From the NCBI GenBank assembly GCA_964403795.1, contig CAYOHP010000082.1, positions 1 through 29,047 of the forward strand: a stretch of DNA of 29,047 nt, in the 5' to 3' direction. The stretch is from CAYOHP01 sp964403795 [NCBI: uncultured bacterium] (GTDB taxonomy: Bacteria > Muiribacteriota > UBA6191 > CAZXTJ01). Below are positions 7,602 to 15,313 of the stretch, one piece after another (the first letter of the stretch is position 1; each line of letters starts with the position of its first letter). The notes under the pieces are model-generated. The model did no database searches. It was not told where the DNA came from and saw only the letters and a list, made by a program, of their open reading frames with translations. Made by a program: the position numbers and the translations under genes.

Positions 7602-9575
7602 ATGCGGCTCGACGAGAAGAAGGCACTGCTCCGTGAGGTCGGATCCTTTCACCAGCTCGAGGACGGGCTGCTCACCCGGATCGCCGAGCGCGGCGAGTAC
7701 CTGGGGGCGGTAGCCGGCACTACGCTGGGGGAGCCGGGCGCCGAGAGCGACGGTTTCGAGGTGGTGGCCTCCGGGCTCTTCGAGTCCTTCGTGCGGGACG
7801 GCAGCGGTCGTCAGGAGCGCCGCATCGCCACCCTGCGTCGGAGCGAGATCTTCGGGGTGACCTCCATGCTCACCGCCACGCCGCGTCCCGCGGGCCTCCG
7901 CTGCCTGGAGGCCGGCGAGGTGCTCCGGTACCAGGGAGCGGCCTTCCACGAGCTGCTCCGCTCCCACCCCGACATCGCGGTGGCGGTGGCCCGCAGCCTG
8001 GCGCACCGCCTCGAGGCCGAGGCCCGGGCCCGGGAAGTGCCCCTGGTGAGTCTGGCGAGCTTCGAGCCGGTGGCCGAGGTGGTCCAGAAGCTGCCCTTGC
8101 CGCTGATCCAGACCCACCGGGTCCTGCCGGTGAAGCTCGAGGGTCGAGTCCTCACCTTGGCCATGGTCGATCCTTCGGACCATGTGGCCAGGAACACCGT
8201 CGCCACCTTCCTCGATCGGCTGGAGCCCCGCTGGGTCTGCGTCACCGGGGCCGACTTCGACGCGTTCGCGGCCACTCGCCTCCCGGCGCTCTTCCAGGGC
8301 CCCCGGATCGAGGAGGAGGAAGGCAGCACCGACCTCCTCTACTTCAAGGGCGAGGCCGAGGTGGCGCCGCCCGCCGAAACTCCCGCCGCCAAGCTCCTCG
8401 ACCAGCTCCTGAAGTCCGCCATCGACGCCGGGGCCAGCGACCTCGACTTCGAGCCCGACCCCGACGCGGTCCACGTCCGGGCCCGGATCGACGGTCGCAT
8501 GACCCCGTTCCACTCGCCGCTCGGCTTCGATCTGTTCAAGCCCCTGGTGTCGCGGGTGAAGGTGCTCTCGGAGCTGAACCTGGCGGAGAAGCGTCTGCCC
8601 CAGGACGCCTCGGTCCGAGTGGGCTACCGGAGGCGGATGCTCGACCTCCGCATCTCGACCCTGCCGACCCCGGCCGGAGAGATGGTGGCCCTGCGCCTGC
8701 TCGACCCGGAGCGCCGCCACGTCGACCTCGAGGACCTGATCGTCGACGAGGCGGCCGAGCACCTGGTGGCCGACCTGATGGCGGTGCCCTCGGGCCTGGT
8801 GCTGGTGACCGGGCCGACCGGCGCCGGCAAGACCACGACCCTGTATGCGGGCATGCGGCGGCGCCTCTGGGTCACGCCCACCATCAAGCTGGTGACCGCC
8901 GAGGACCCGGTGGAGTACGAGCTCGAGGGCGTGGCCCAGGTGCAGGTGAACACCGCCATCGGGTTGACCTACGCCCGCATCCTCCGGAGCCTGCTGCGCC
9001 AGAACCCCGACATGCTGATGATCGGCGAGATGCGGGACGACGAGTCGCTCCACATCGCGCTCGAGGCCGCGCTGACCGGCCATGCGGTGCTCTCCAGCCT
9101 GCACACCAACAGCGCGCTCGAGACCCTGATGCGGCTGCGCCAGCGGGGTGCCGAGGACTACGTGATCGGGGCGTCGCTCAAGGGTGTGGTCAGCCAGCGG
9201 TTGCTGCCGCGCCTTTGCACCATGTGCAGCGCACCGGTCGGCGAGCCCGAGCCGCTGCTCGCCAAGCTGCGACGGGCCGGGATCCTGGGGGCCGACGAGG
9301 TGATCGAGTTGAAGACCGCGGGCGGCTGCGATGCCTGCCGGGCCACCGGGCGGAAGGGCCGCATCGGCCTCTACGAGGTCCTCGCCATGTCGGATCCGCT
9401 GCGGGAAGCGGTGGAGGCCGGCGCCGGGTACGCACGCCTGCGCGAAGTGCTGCCGGCGGACAGCTTCTATCCCCGGGCCCGGTATGCGGCCCGGCTGCTC
9501 ACCCAGGGCCTGGTCCATGCCGAGGACCTCCTGCCGATCTTCCCGGTGACCAAGCTCAGGGCTTCCGAGGGGTAG
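7602..9575 (+). CDS. PilB/GspE-type secretion ATPase with cNMP-domain-like N-terminus
   Basis: Hexameric traffic ATPase of the type II secretion/type IV pilus class, 657 aa. Residues about 15-145 resemble a CRP-type cyclic-nucleotide-binding domain, and about 147-230 match the GspE/PilB N-terminal domain (block AMVDPSDHVARN). The ATPase core follows: Walker A GPTGAGKTT (404-412), Asp box AEDPVEYELEG, Walker B block NPDMLMIGEMRD, His box SSLHTN, and the zinc tetracysteine C539/C542 and C576/C579. The phosphate-binding cassette reads FGVTSMLTATPRPA, lacking the usual glutamate of the FGE motif, so cAMP binding is doubtful. The ATG at 7602 has GGGAGGG upstream. No pilin, GspF/PilC or secretin gene is adjacent, so it is an orphan here. 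Core identity is certain; the N-terminal domain assignment is by pattern. Confidence 0.9.
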   Translation: MRLDEKKALLREVGSFHQLEDGLLTRIAERGEYLGAVAGTTLGEPGAESDGFEVVASGLFESFVRDGSGRQERRIATLRRSEIFGVTSMLTATPRPAGLRCLEAGEVLRYQGAAFHELLRSHPDIAVAVARSLAHRLEAEARAREVPLVSLASFEPVAEVVQKLPLPLIQTHRVLPVKLEGRVLTLAMVDPSDHVARNTVATFLDRLEPRWVCVTGADFDAFAATRLPALFQGPRIEEEEGSTDLLYFKGEAEVAPPAETPAAKLLDQLLKSAIDAGASDLDFEPDPDAVHVRARIDGRMTPFHSPLGFDLFKPLVSRVKVLSELNLAEKRLPQDASVRVGYRRRMLDLRISTLPTPAGEMVALRLLDPERRHVDLEDLIVDEAAEHLVADLMAVPSGLVLVTGPTGAGKTTTLYAGMRRRLWVTPTIKLVTAEDPVEYELEGVAQVQVNTAIGLTYARILRSLLRQNPDMLMIGEMRDDESLHIALEAALTGHAVLSSLHTNSALETLMRLRQRGAEDYVIGASLKGVVSQRLLPRLCTMCSAPVGEPEPLLAKLRRAGILGADEVIELKTAGGCDACRATGRKGRIGLYEVLAMSDPLREAVEAGAGYARLREVLPADSFYPRARYAARLLTQGLVHAEDLLPIFPVTKLRASEG

Positions 9576-9578
9576 AAG

Positions 9579-9623
9579 CCTGCCTGCGAGGAGAGCGCTG
9601 CCGCAGGCGGGGATGATGGGGCG
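9579..9623 (+). repeat. repeat family B, 45-bp copy 1
   Basis: A 45-bp sequence identical to the reverse complement of 18395-18439. It contains a 7-bp stem GCCTGCG/CGCAGGC around a loop with AGCGCT. It starts 3 bp after the stop codon of the ATPase gene at 9573-9575. Identity ends sharply at both sides. REP-like; a terminator or mRNA 3'-end role is possible. Confidence 0.8.
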
Positions 9624-9695
9624 CCCGCATTCCGTCGAGGCTCCACCGGAGCCTCTCGGACCTGCGAAGCCAGCCGGGGAAAACCCCTCTGGCTC

Positions 9696-9941
9696 TCAGG
9701 TGCCTTCCTCGGTCGGCCCCTTGGAAGGAGCGGGGCGAGGCACCGGGCCCGGGCCCTCCCCGCGCGGGCCGAGCAGATGCTCGGGGACGCCCCTGCCCTT
9801 CAACCAGTCCCATTCATGGGGATCCCGGGGGCGGGAGCGGACGAGATTCCGATCCTCGACGCGCGCCAGGAAATGCTCCATGGCTCTAGCCGCCTGTCCC
9901 TTCCTGCGGCGGAGTTCCTCCAGGGTCCAGCGTTCGCTCAC
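9696..9941 (-). CDS. small uncharacterised protein downstream of the nucleotidyltransferase-like gene
   Basis: An 81-aa ORF starting at a GTG that overlaps the stop of the upstream gene (GTGA), so probably translationally coupled to it. The first half is charged and predicted helical (LEELRRRKGQAARAMEHFLARVED), then comes a tryptophan-containing segment (DPHEWDWLKGRG), and the C-terminal third is rich in Gly/Pro and probably disordered. I recognise no family. By position it may be the partner of the nucleotidyltransferase-like protein, as small helical partners are common next to such genes, but nothing in the sequence proves a toxin-antitoxin role. Confidence 0.55.
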   Translation of the reverse strand: MSERWTLEELRRRKGQAARAMEHFLARVEDRNLVRSRPRDPHEWDWLKGRGVPEHLLGPRGEGPGPVPRPAPSKGPTEEGT

Positions 9942-10579
9942 GAGTACTTCCCCAGGAGCTGGCGGAGCTCCTGTGCCAAGTCTACCCCCGGGCCCTCCCC
10001 GCCCCCGAGGGTCGAGGAGAGCCGGAGCAGGTCTTCCAGGACATCTCCGAGCGGAGGCTCGGCCTCCGCCTTGATCCTCAGGCGCGGCATCTCCGTGAGG
10101 ATCTCCGAAACCTGCAGGAGCAGGAGAGCGTTCGCGCCGTCCTGGGTGGATCGCCAATACAGGAAGGCGCGCAGCCGGTCGATGCAGATGTCCTCGGCGG
10201 AACTCGCCCGTACCACGGTGCCCTCGAACTCGATCTCGCAGACCGTGAGCCCGGGCTCGGGGAAGGACCCTGGGAACTCGATCCACAGGCCCAGGGCAGG
10301 CAGGAGAAAGGAGTGTCCGCGAGGCTCGAAGCCGAGTTCCCCGAGGGCAGCGGCGAGCTCAGGCCGGAGCGGCGCCAGGAAGTCGCAGTCGCCGGTCCGG
10401 TACCGACCACAGGTGTAGAGCTCCACCGCCGCGCCTCAGACGAGGATGGGCTGGAGTCCTAGCGGCTCGAGAACTTCGGTGATGACGCGGCAAACGCCCA
10501 GGATGCCTCGCTCCCGATCCAGGTCAGCGCTGGCTTCGGCGAGTCGGCTCAAGAGCTGCTGTCGCTGGGTGTCCTCCAT
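9938..10579 (-). pseudogene. nucleotidyltransferase-like gene (DUF6036-like) interrupted by one in-frame TGA
   Basis: Reading from the ATG at 10579 (GGGAGG upstream) gives 47 codons ending …LGLQPILV, then TGA (10436-10438), then in the same frame GAAVELYTCGRYRTGDCDFLAP and 160 more residues to 9938. The nucleotidyltransferase fold normally has a Gly-Gly (or Gly-Ser) turn followed by an hDxD motif. Here the TGA occupies the first glycine (one base from GGA) and the DxD is TGDCDF. The later block SAEDICIDRLRAFLYW resembles the conserved DRL…W segment of antitoxin-associated nucleotidyltransferase proteins. The downstream part could reinitiate at the GTG at 10426 but would lack the Gly turn. A nonsense mutation or a base error are the simplest explanations. 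The gene is 48 bp after the membrane protein gene at 10628-11545. Confidence 0.75.
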
Positions 10580-10627
10580 GGCCGAGCCTCCCGGGTCGGT
10601 CCGCTGCCGCAGGGCATGGTGCCACGC

Positions 10628-11545
10628 TCACCCCGGGTCCTTTGCGAGCGGAAGGCGGACCCAATCGGGGAGCAGGCCGTCTCCCCGGCGGGCCCGGCCC
10701 ACCAGGACCTGGACCGCCCAGGCGGTGAGGGCGCCCTGGAGGCAGGGGGCGGCGGCCAGCAGCAGGATCCCGGTGACGGTCGACAGCATGCGCAGGCCGA
10801 GCATCGAGGTCGCGAAGGCACTGAAGGCCGCGCCTGCCGCAGCCAGGATCGCCAGGCGGACGAGCAGGGTGCGGTGGGGGAGGTAAGGCTCGGCTCCCGT
10901 GGGCCAGTCCTCGTCCTTGGGGAAGAGCGACTTGGGTCCCTCGAGCAGGGCCTCGACCATGGGAAGTCCGTCGAGCACGGTCGCCTCGACGACCCGGGGC
11001 AGGGCGGCGATCACCATCCCGGAAGCGGCCAGCGTGGCCAGGCCCAGGATCGGAATCGCCACCCCCTGGACGAAATCGGTGAAGGCCCAGCCGAGCAGGG
11101 CGGCGGGCACATGGATCAGGATCCCGATCGCGAAGTACCCGAGGATCAGCCCGCCTCCCAGCATGACGCAGAGCAACCCGGCGGCCAGCACCCGCATCGG
11201 ACCGGCCCAAACCCTGGCCTCGGCCAGATCGGCCGGGGAGGCGGCCAGCTGGATCCGGACCCGGGCCAGGGTCCAGGCGAGCCAGGTGCCGGCGGTCCCC
11301 AGGACCACCACGTAGGCGAGCAGCTCCGACCTTGCGAGGGCCGCCCTCCAGGCGAGCGCCAGCCCCAGGGTCGCCACCGCCAGTGCGGTCGACCAGGCCA
11401 GGGGATCCCTGGCCCAGTAGCCCGCCAGGCTCGCCAGCGACGGGGTCCCCCCGGGCTCCTCGAGGGACTTCACCAGCTCCGTGAGGTAGCCGACCTCCTC
11501 CGGGCCGGCCGCCGCGTCGGTCTCCGCCTTCTTGTCGTCGCCCAC
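10628..11545 (-). CDS. polytopic membrane protein of unknown function
   Basis: A 305-aa protein with a charged cytoplasmic-type N-terminus (about 1-50) and roughly seven to eight hydrophobic segments between residues 50 and 290. Between segments, at about 195-225, is a polar loop with the motif PKSLFPKDEDWPTG. Parts look like a Yip1-type or similar membrane domain, but I cannot name a family. The start is a GTG at 11545 without a strong ribosome binding site. It is divergent from the membrane protein gene at 11628, with 82 bp between them. The broken nucleotidyltransferase-like gene follows on the same strand. Confidence 0.75.
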   Translation of the reverse strand: MGDDKKAETDAAAGPEEVGYLTELVKSLEEPGGTPSLASLAGYWARDPLAWSTALAVATLGLALAWRAALARSELLAYVVVLGTAGTWLAWTLARVRIQLAASPADLAEARVWAGPMRVLAAGLLCVMLGGGLILGYFAIGILIHVPAALLGWAFTDFVQGVAIPILGLATLAASGMVIAALPRVVEATVLDGLPMVEALLEGPKSLFPKDEDWPTGAEPYLPHRTLLVRLAILAAAGAAFSAFATSMLGLRMLSTVTGILLLAAAPCLQGALTAWAVQVLVGRARRGDGLLPDWVRLPLAKDPG

Positions 11546-11627
11546 GGGGAGACTGTCGCACCCGGAACCGGGGGATCGCCAGCGCTACTGTCTCGGCGCA
11601 ACGGCCGAGTCGCACGCGAGGAGGAGC

Positions 11628-12407
11628 ATGTCCGGGGAAGGCAGGGAGGATGGCCTCGCCGAGGCTTGCTCCAAGGCGGTGGTGGAGAGCTCCGGCGACG
11701 AACAGGCGGGCCAGGGACTCGAGCTCTTCCGGATCCTCTCCGAGGACCGGGGGCTCCTCCCGGTGATCCGTGCGGTGGAGCTGGTGCTGCGAGCACCCGT
11801 GATCTGGGGTCTGATCCTGGCCAGCACCTTCGGGTACCACCTGGCGGCCGACTGGGTCGTTGCCATGGGCTGGCTGGAGCGCGGCCTGCTGTTCCCGACC
11901 CTGCTGGCCCCCCTCTCCCAGGCCTTCCATGCCGGACTGGTGGTGCTGGCCGCGGGCGCGGCCGTGGACGCCCTCCGGTCCACCTCGCCGCCACGGGCCC
12001 TGCCGAGCCTCCGGCGCTGGGGCCTGCGAGCCCTCCAAGGGATGGGCGCCTTCCTGGTCCTGCGACTCCTGCTCGATGGACTGGCACTACCGGCCAGGCT
12101 GATGCGCCTCGCTGACCTGTGGAGACTGCTGCTGCTCCTCTGGATCTGGGTCCATGTGGCGGCCGAACTCACCCTGTTCGACCGGGGGCCGATGACGGCC
12201 CTGCCGAGGGGAGTCCTGCGCGCCCTCCGGCGAGCCCTTGGCCTACCCAAGGCGATCCTGTCGAGCGAGGGTCGATCGAGGCGGCTACGCGAGGGGGAGC
12301 TCGACCGGGAATCGCTCGGACCCGGAGCGAGCGGGGAGGCTCGGCTCCCCGCGGCACCGGCGCCGGCTGCTGCCGCATCGGGAGTGGGATCTTCACCTCC
12401 GGGCTGA
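11628..12407 (+). CDS. membrane protein of unknown function, divergent from 10628-11545
   Basis: A 259-aa protein. I chose the ATG at 11628 because GAGGAGG lies just upstream; a reading from 11532 adds 32 residues of poor quality. A polar N-terminus of about 45 residues precedes four or so hydrophobic segments (GLILASTFGYHLAADWVV, LLAPLSQAFHAGLVVLAAGA, GAFLVLRLLLDGLALPA, LLLLLWIWVHVAAELTLF). The C-terminal 60 residues are Arg/Ala/Gly/Pro-rich and probably disordered. No family recognised. Sharing an 82-bp divergent promoter region with another membrane protein suggests co-regulation. Confidence 0.7.
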   Translation: MSGEGREDGLAEACSKAVVESSGDEQAGQGLELFRILSEDRGLLPVIRAVELVLRAPVIWGLILASTFGYHLAADWVVAMGWLERGLLFPTLLAPLSQAFHAGLVVLAAGAAVDALRSTSPPRALPSLRRWGLRALQGMGAFLVLRLLLDGLALPARLMRLADLWRLLLLLWIWVHVAAELTLFDRGPMTALPRGVLRALRRALGLPKAILSSEGRSRRLREGELDRESLGPGASGEARLPAAPAPAAAASGVGSSPPG

Positions 12408-12498
12408 ACGCCACCTGCCGGGCCATGCAGGTCCGAGCGGGCCGGGGCTGGTGGCAACCGTGGCGGCACCTCTCCCTGGGCGATCCCCGCCGTCGGAC

Positions 12499-12552
12499 GC
12501 GACGCCGCCCCGTCCGCAGCCCTGGGAGGGCCCGAAGACGGGGCGGCGTCGC
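12499..12552. terminator. strong hairpin between convergent genes, 3' of pnp
   Basis: A 16-bp perfect inverted repeat, GCGACGCCGCCCCGTC (12499-12514) and its complement (12537-12552), encloses a second small stem GCCCT-GGG-AGGGC. It lies 13 bp beyond the pnp stop codon and is also downstream of the plus-strand membrane protein gene, so it could work in both directions. There is no run of T after the stem on either strand, so Rho-independent termination is uncertain; 3'-end protection is an alternative. Confidence 0.65.
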
Positions 12553-12565
12553 TTCGAGGCCGGAC

Positions 12566-14701
12566 CTAGACGGTCTTGCCCTTCTGCTCGAGTTCCCGGA
12601 GGGCGTCCTTGCGGGAGAGCGAGACCCTCCCCTGGGCGTCCACCGCGGTGATCTTGACGGGCGTCAGGTCGCCGACCTTGAGCACGTCCTCGACCTCGCG
12701 GACCCGGTCGTCGGTGAGCTGGCTGATGTGGACCAGGCCGTCCTTGCCCGGGAGGATCTCGACGAAGGCGCCGAACTTGGTGATGCGCACCACCCGGCCC
12801 TTGTAGATGCGACCCACCTCGGGCTCCTCGATCAGGGCCCGGACCATCCCGGCGGCCTTCTCGGCAGCCGCGGAGTCCGTGGAGACGATGTTCACCAGGT
12901 TCGAGATGTCGTCGATCTCGACCTTGACCCCGCAGGTCTCGGTGATGTGGCGGATGGTCTTGCCGCCGGGGCCGATCACGAGGCCGATCTTCTCGTTCTT
13001 GATCGGGATCGACATGATCCGGGGGGCCCAGGGCGAGAGGTCCTCGGCCGGCTTCTGGATGGCCTTGCCCATCTCGCCGAGGATGTGCATCCGGCCCTGC
13101 TTGGCCTGGGCCATGGCGGCCTTCATGATCTCGAGCGAGACGCCGCCCACCTTGATGTCCATCTGGAGGCCGGTGATGCCTTCGGCGCTGCCCGCCACCT
13201 TGAAGTCCATGTCGCCGTAGTGGTCTTCCCATCCCTGGATGTCGGAGAGGACCACGTGGCGGCCGTCCTTGACGCACAGGCCCATGGCGATCCCGGCCAC
13301 CGGGCGGCGAACCGGAACGCCGGCGTCCATCAGCGCCATCGAGGCCGAGCAGACGGTGGCCATCGAGGACGAGCCGTTGGACTCGGTGATCTCGGTGGTG
13401 ATCTGCAGGGTGTAGGGGAACTCCTCCCGCTTGGGCAGGAACGGCCGGAGGCTGCGGCGGGCCAGCTCCCCGTGTCCCACCTCGCGGCGCGAGGGGCTGC
13501 GCAGCGGGCGGGTCTCCCCGACCGAGAAGGGCGGGAAGTTGTAGTGGAGCATGAAGGACTCGCGGTAGCTCTCCTCGATCCCGTCGATGATCTGCTGGTC
13601 CTCGAAGATGCCGAGCGTCACGATGGTCAGGGCCTGGGTCTCGCCCCGGGTGAACAGCGAGCTGCCGTGGCAGCGGGGCAGGTACTTGACCTTCGAGGAG
13701 ATCGGCCGGATCTCGGTGGGCTTGCGGCCGTCGGGACGGCGGTTGTCCTCGAGCACCATGCGGTAGAAGGCCCACTCGACGACCTTCTTGTAGCCGGTCT
13801 TCAGGAACTTCGCCTTGACGGTGCCGGCCTCGATCTTGCCGGCGTAGTCGGCCATCATCTGCTTCTCGATGGCGTCGACGGCCTTGTAGGTCTCTTCCTT
13901 CTTGCCGAGCTTGGTGGCCTCGAAGACCTTCTGCCCGTAGGCCTTGGTGAGCTCGTCGACGAGGTCCTTGGGAGGAGCGAAGACCTCGTAGTCGGTCATC
14001 TTGGGCTTGCCGAGCCTCTCCCGCATGGTCTCGATGGTGGCGCAGATGCGCTTGATCGCCTCGTGGCCGAAGGCGATGGCCTCGAGGATGATCTCCTCGG
14101 ACACCTCGTCGGCGCCGGCCTCGATCATCATGACCGCGTCCTTGGTGCCGGCGAGCAGGATCTCGAGGTCGCTGTCGTCCATCACCCGGCTGGAGGCGTT
14201 GAGCACGAACTTGCCGTCGACCCGACCCACCCGGACGTGGGCGGTGGGGCCGTCGAAGGGGAGGTTCGAGATGTGGAGGGCCGCCGAGCTCCCGCAGCCG
14301 GCGAGCACGTCGGGCTGGTGCTCGGGGTCGAAGGACATCACGTAGGCGATGACCTGGACCTCGTTCTGGAAGCCCTCCGGGAAGAGCGGCCGGATGGGGC
14401 GGTCGATGGCCCGGCAGGTGAGGATCTCCTTCTCGGCCGGCCGGCCCTTGCGCTTGAAGAAGCCGCCGGGGATGCGACCCGCGGCGTAGCTCATCTCCTT
14501 GTACTCGACCGTGAGGGGGAAGAAGTCGCCGTCGGGGCGGGCCGTCTTGGCACCGGTGGCGGCGCACAGGACCATGGTGTCGCCGGCGCGGACGAAGACC
14601 GACCCGCCCGCCTGCTTGGCGACTTCGCCGGTCTCGAAATGGATCTTCTGGCCGTCGGGCAGCTCGCAGGTGAAGACCTGGGCTTCGGGATGGTTGGGCA
14701 A
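12566..14701 (-). CDS. pnp: polyribonucleotide nucleotidyltransferase (PNPase)
   Basis: Phosphorolytic 3'-5' exoribonuclease of the RNA degradosome, 711 aa, full length. It has two RNase PH-like cores: the first with FDGPTAHVRVGRVDGKFVLN, the second with SSMATVCSASMALMDAGVP and the phosphate-site region. Between them lies the all-helical domain (about 240-330). A KH domain with GPGGKTI and a C-terminal S1 domain (GRIYKGRVVRITKFGAFVEI … DGLVHISQL) complete the family architecture. The start is a TTG at 14701 with GAGGAGAG about 5 bases upstream; no nearby ATG or GTG fits better. It follows rpsO, the classic rpsO-pnp pairing, with a hairpin in the 128-bp spacer. In the family pnp mRNA is subject to RNase III and PNPase autocontrol; the hairpin could serve this, by inference. 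Confidence 0.97.
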   Translation of the reverse strand: MPNHPEAQVFTCELPDGQKIHFETGEVAKQAGGSVFVRAGDTMVLCAATGAKTARPDGDFFPLTVEYKEMSYAAGRIPGGFFKRKGRPAEKEILTCRAIDRPIRPLFPEGFQNEVQVIAYVMSFDPEHQPDVLAGCGSSAALHISNLPFDGPTAHVRVGRVDGKFVLNASSRVMDDSDLEILLAGTKDAVMMIEAGADEVSEEIILEAIAFGHEAIKRICATIETMRERLGKPKMTDYEVFAPPKDLVDELTKAYGQKVFEATKLGKKEETYKAVDAIEKQMMADYAGKIEAGTVKAKFLKTGYKKVVEWAFYRMVLEDNRRPDGRKPTEIRPISSKVKYLPRCHGSSLFTRGETQALTIVTLGIFEDQQIIDGIEESYRESFMLHYNFPPFSVGETRPLRSPSRREVGHGELARRSLRPFLPKREEFPYTLQITTEITESNGSSSMATVCSASMALMDAGVPVRRPVAGIAMGLCVKDGRHVVLSDIQGWEDHYGDMDFKVAGSAEGITGLQMDIKVGGVSLEIMKAAMAQAKQGRMHILGEMGKAIQKPAEDLSPWAPRIMSIPIKNEKIGLVIGPGGKTIRHITETCGVKVEIDDISNLVNIVSTDSAAAEKAAGMVRALIEEPEVGRIYKGRVVRITKFGAFVEILPGKDGLVHISQLTDDRVREVEDVLKVGDLTPVKITAVDAQGRVSLSRKDALRELEQKGKTV

Positions 14702-14782
14702 GGCTCTCTCCTCACTTCTCTCGTCGTTCGTGTCGTTCGTCTCTGGTAGCTCTGGAGGCGTGGCCGCGGGGGACTCACGCGA

Positions 14783-14817
14783 CGAGCCCCGGAGGCTCGG
14801 GGAGCTTCCGGGGCTCG
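14783..14817 (-). terminator. hairpin in the rpsO-pnp spacer
   Basis: Perfect 11-bp inverted repeat CGAGCCCCGGA (14783-14793) and TCCGGGGCTCG (14807-14817), 13-base loop, starting 13 bp after the rpsO stop. No clear T-run follows. It may be a partial terminator or an RNA processing site, as known for rpsO-pnp in Escherichia coli; here that is inference. Confidence 0.55.
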
Positions 14818-14829
14818 CTGGTCACCGCA

Positions 14830-15099
14830 TCACTTCCGGATGCCGAGCTTGTCGATCAAGCTCCGGTAGGTCTGGATGTCCTGCCGCTTCAGGTAGTCCA
14901 GCAGGCTGCGGCGGGTCCCGACCATCTGGAGCAGGCCTCGCCGGCTGTGGTGATCCTTCTTGTGGATCTTCAGGTGCTCGGTGAGGAGCCGGATCCTCTC
15001 GGTCAGCACCGCGATCTGGACGTGGGCACTGCCGGTGTCCTTGTCGTTGATGCGGTACTCGTGGATCAGCTTGTCCTTGGCTTCCTTGGGCAGGGACAT
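14830..15099 (-). CDS. rpsO: 30S ribosomal protein S15
   Basis: Primary 16S rRNA-binding protein of the central domain, 89 aa, the standard length. It contains the family block [23 protein letters not shown] and [27 protein letters not shown], including the RNA-contacting [11 protein letters not shown] region. The ATG at 15099 is preceded at a short distance by GAAAGG. First gene of the rpsO-pnp pair, with a candidate promoter at 15205-15234. Confidence 0.97.
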   Translation of the reverse strand: MSLPKEAKDKLIHEYRINDKDTGSAHVQIAVLTERIRLLTEHLKIHKKDHHSRRGLLQMVGTRRSLLDYLKRQDIQTYRSLIDKLGIRK

Positions 15100-15204
15100 G
15101 GGACCGGAACCTTTCTCGTGTCTCGCAGGAGGAGGAGCCGTCGGGCGCCCGGCGGTGACCGCCTCCGCGTCGAGCCGGCCCGGGCGTGGGCCGGCAGGAC
15201 CCGA

Positions 15205-15234
15205 ACGCTATCACGGCCCATGGAGAGGGGGCAA
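15205..15234 (-). promoter_or_regulatory. candidate sigma70-like promoter for rpsO-pnp
   Basis: On the minus strand TTGCCC (15229-15234) is followed by an 18-base spacer and TAGCGT (15205-15210), about 105 bp before the rpsO ATG, in the divergent region to the cystathionine beta-synthase-like gene. Found by inspection only. Confidence 0.3.
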
Positions 15235-15272
15235 GGTCACGGGCCGACGACCAAAGGTTGGCCCCGGCCGGA

Positions 15273-15294
15273 CCCGGGGGGTATCCTCCCCGGG
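15273..15294 (+). promoter_or_regulatory. palindrome just upstream of the transsulfuration operon
   Basis: CCCGGGG (15273-15279) and CCCCGGG (15288-15294) form a 7-bp stem, with GG-TAT-CC able to pair inside it. It ends 7 bases before the AGGAGG of the following gene, so it could be an operator or could hide the ribosome binding site. Chance is possible in DNA this GC-rich. Confidence 0.3.
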
Positions 15295-15313
15295 CCCGGG
15301 CAGGAGGTCGGCA

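Noticed and set aside
10436-10438. Selenocysteine at the TGA in the nucleotidyltransferase-like gene
   Set aside because: The family has glycine at this position, not cysteine, and no SECIS-like stem was recognised right after the codon.
10524-12115. Long ORFs (about 500 aa) on both strands over the two membrane protein genes
   Set aside because: They are frame shadows: no hydrophobic pattern, no motifs, no ribosome binding sites; the two divergent membrane proteins explain the region better.
12393-14567. 724-aa minus-strand ORF in another frame of pnp
   Set aside because: It is a shadow of pnp with typical GC-rich Arg/Pro/Gly/His composition.
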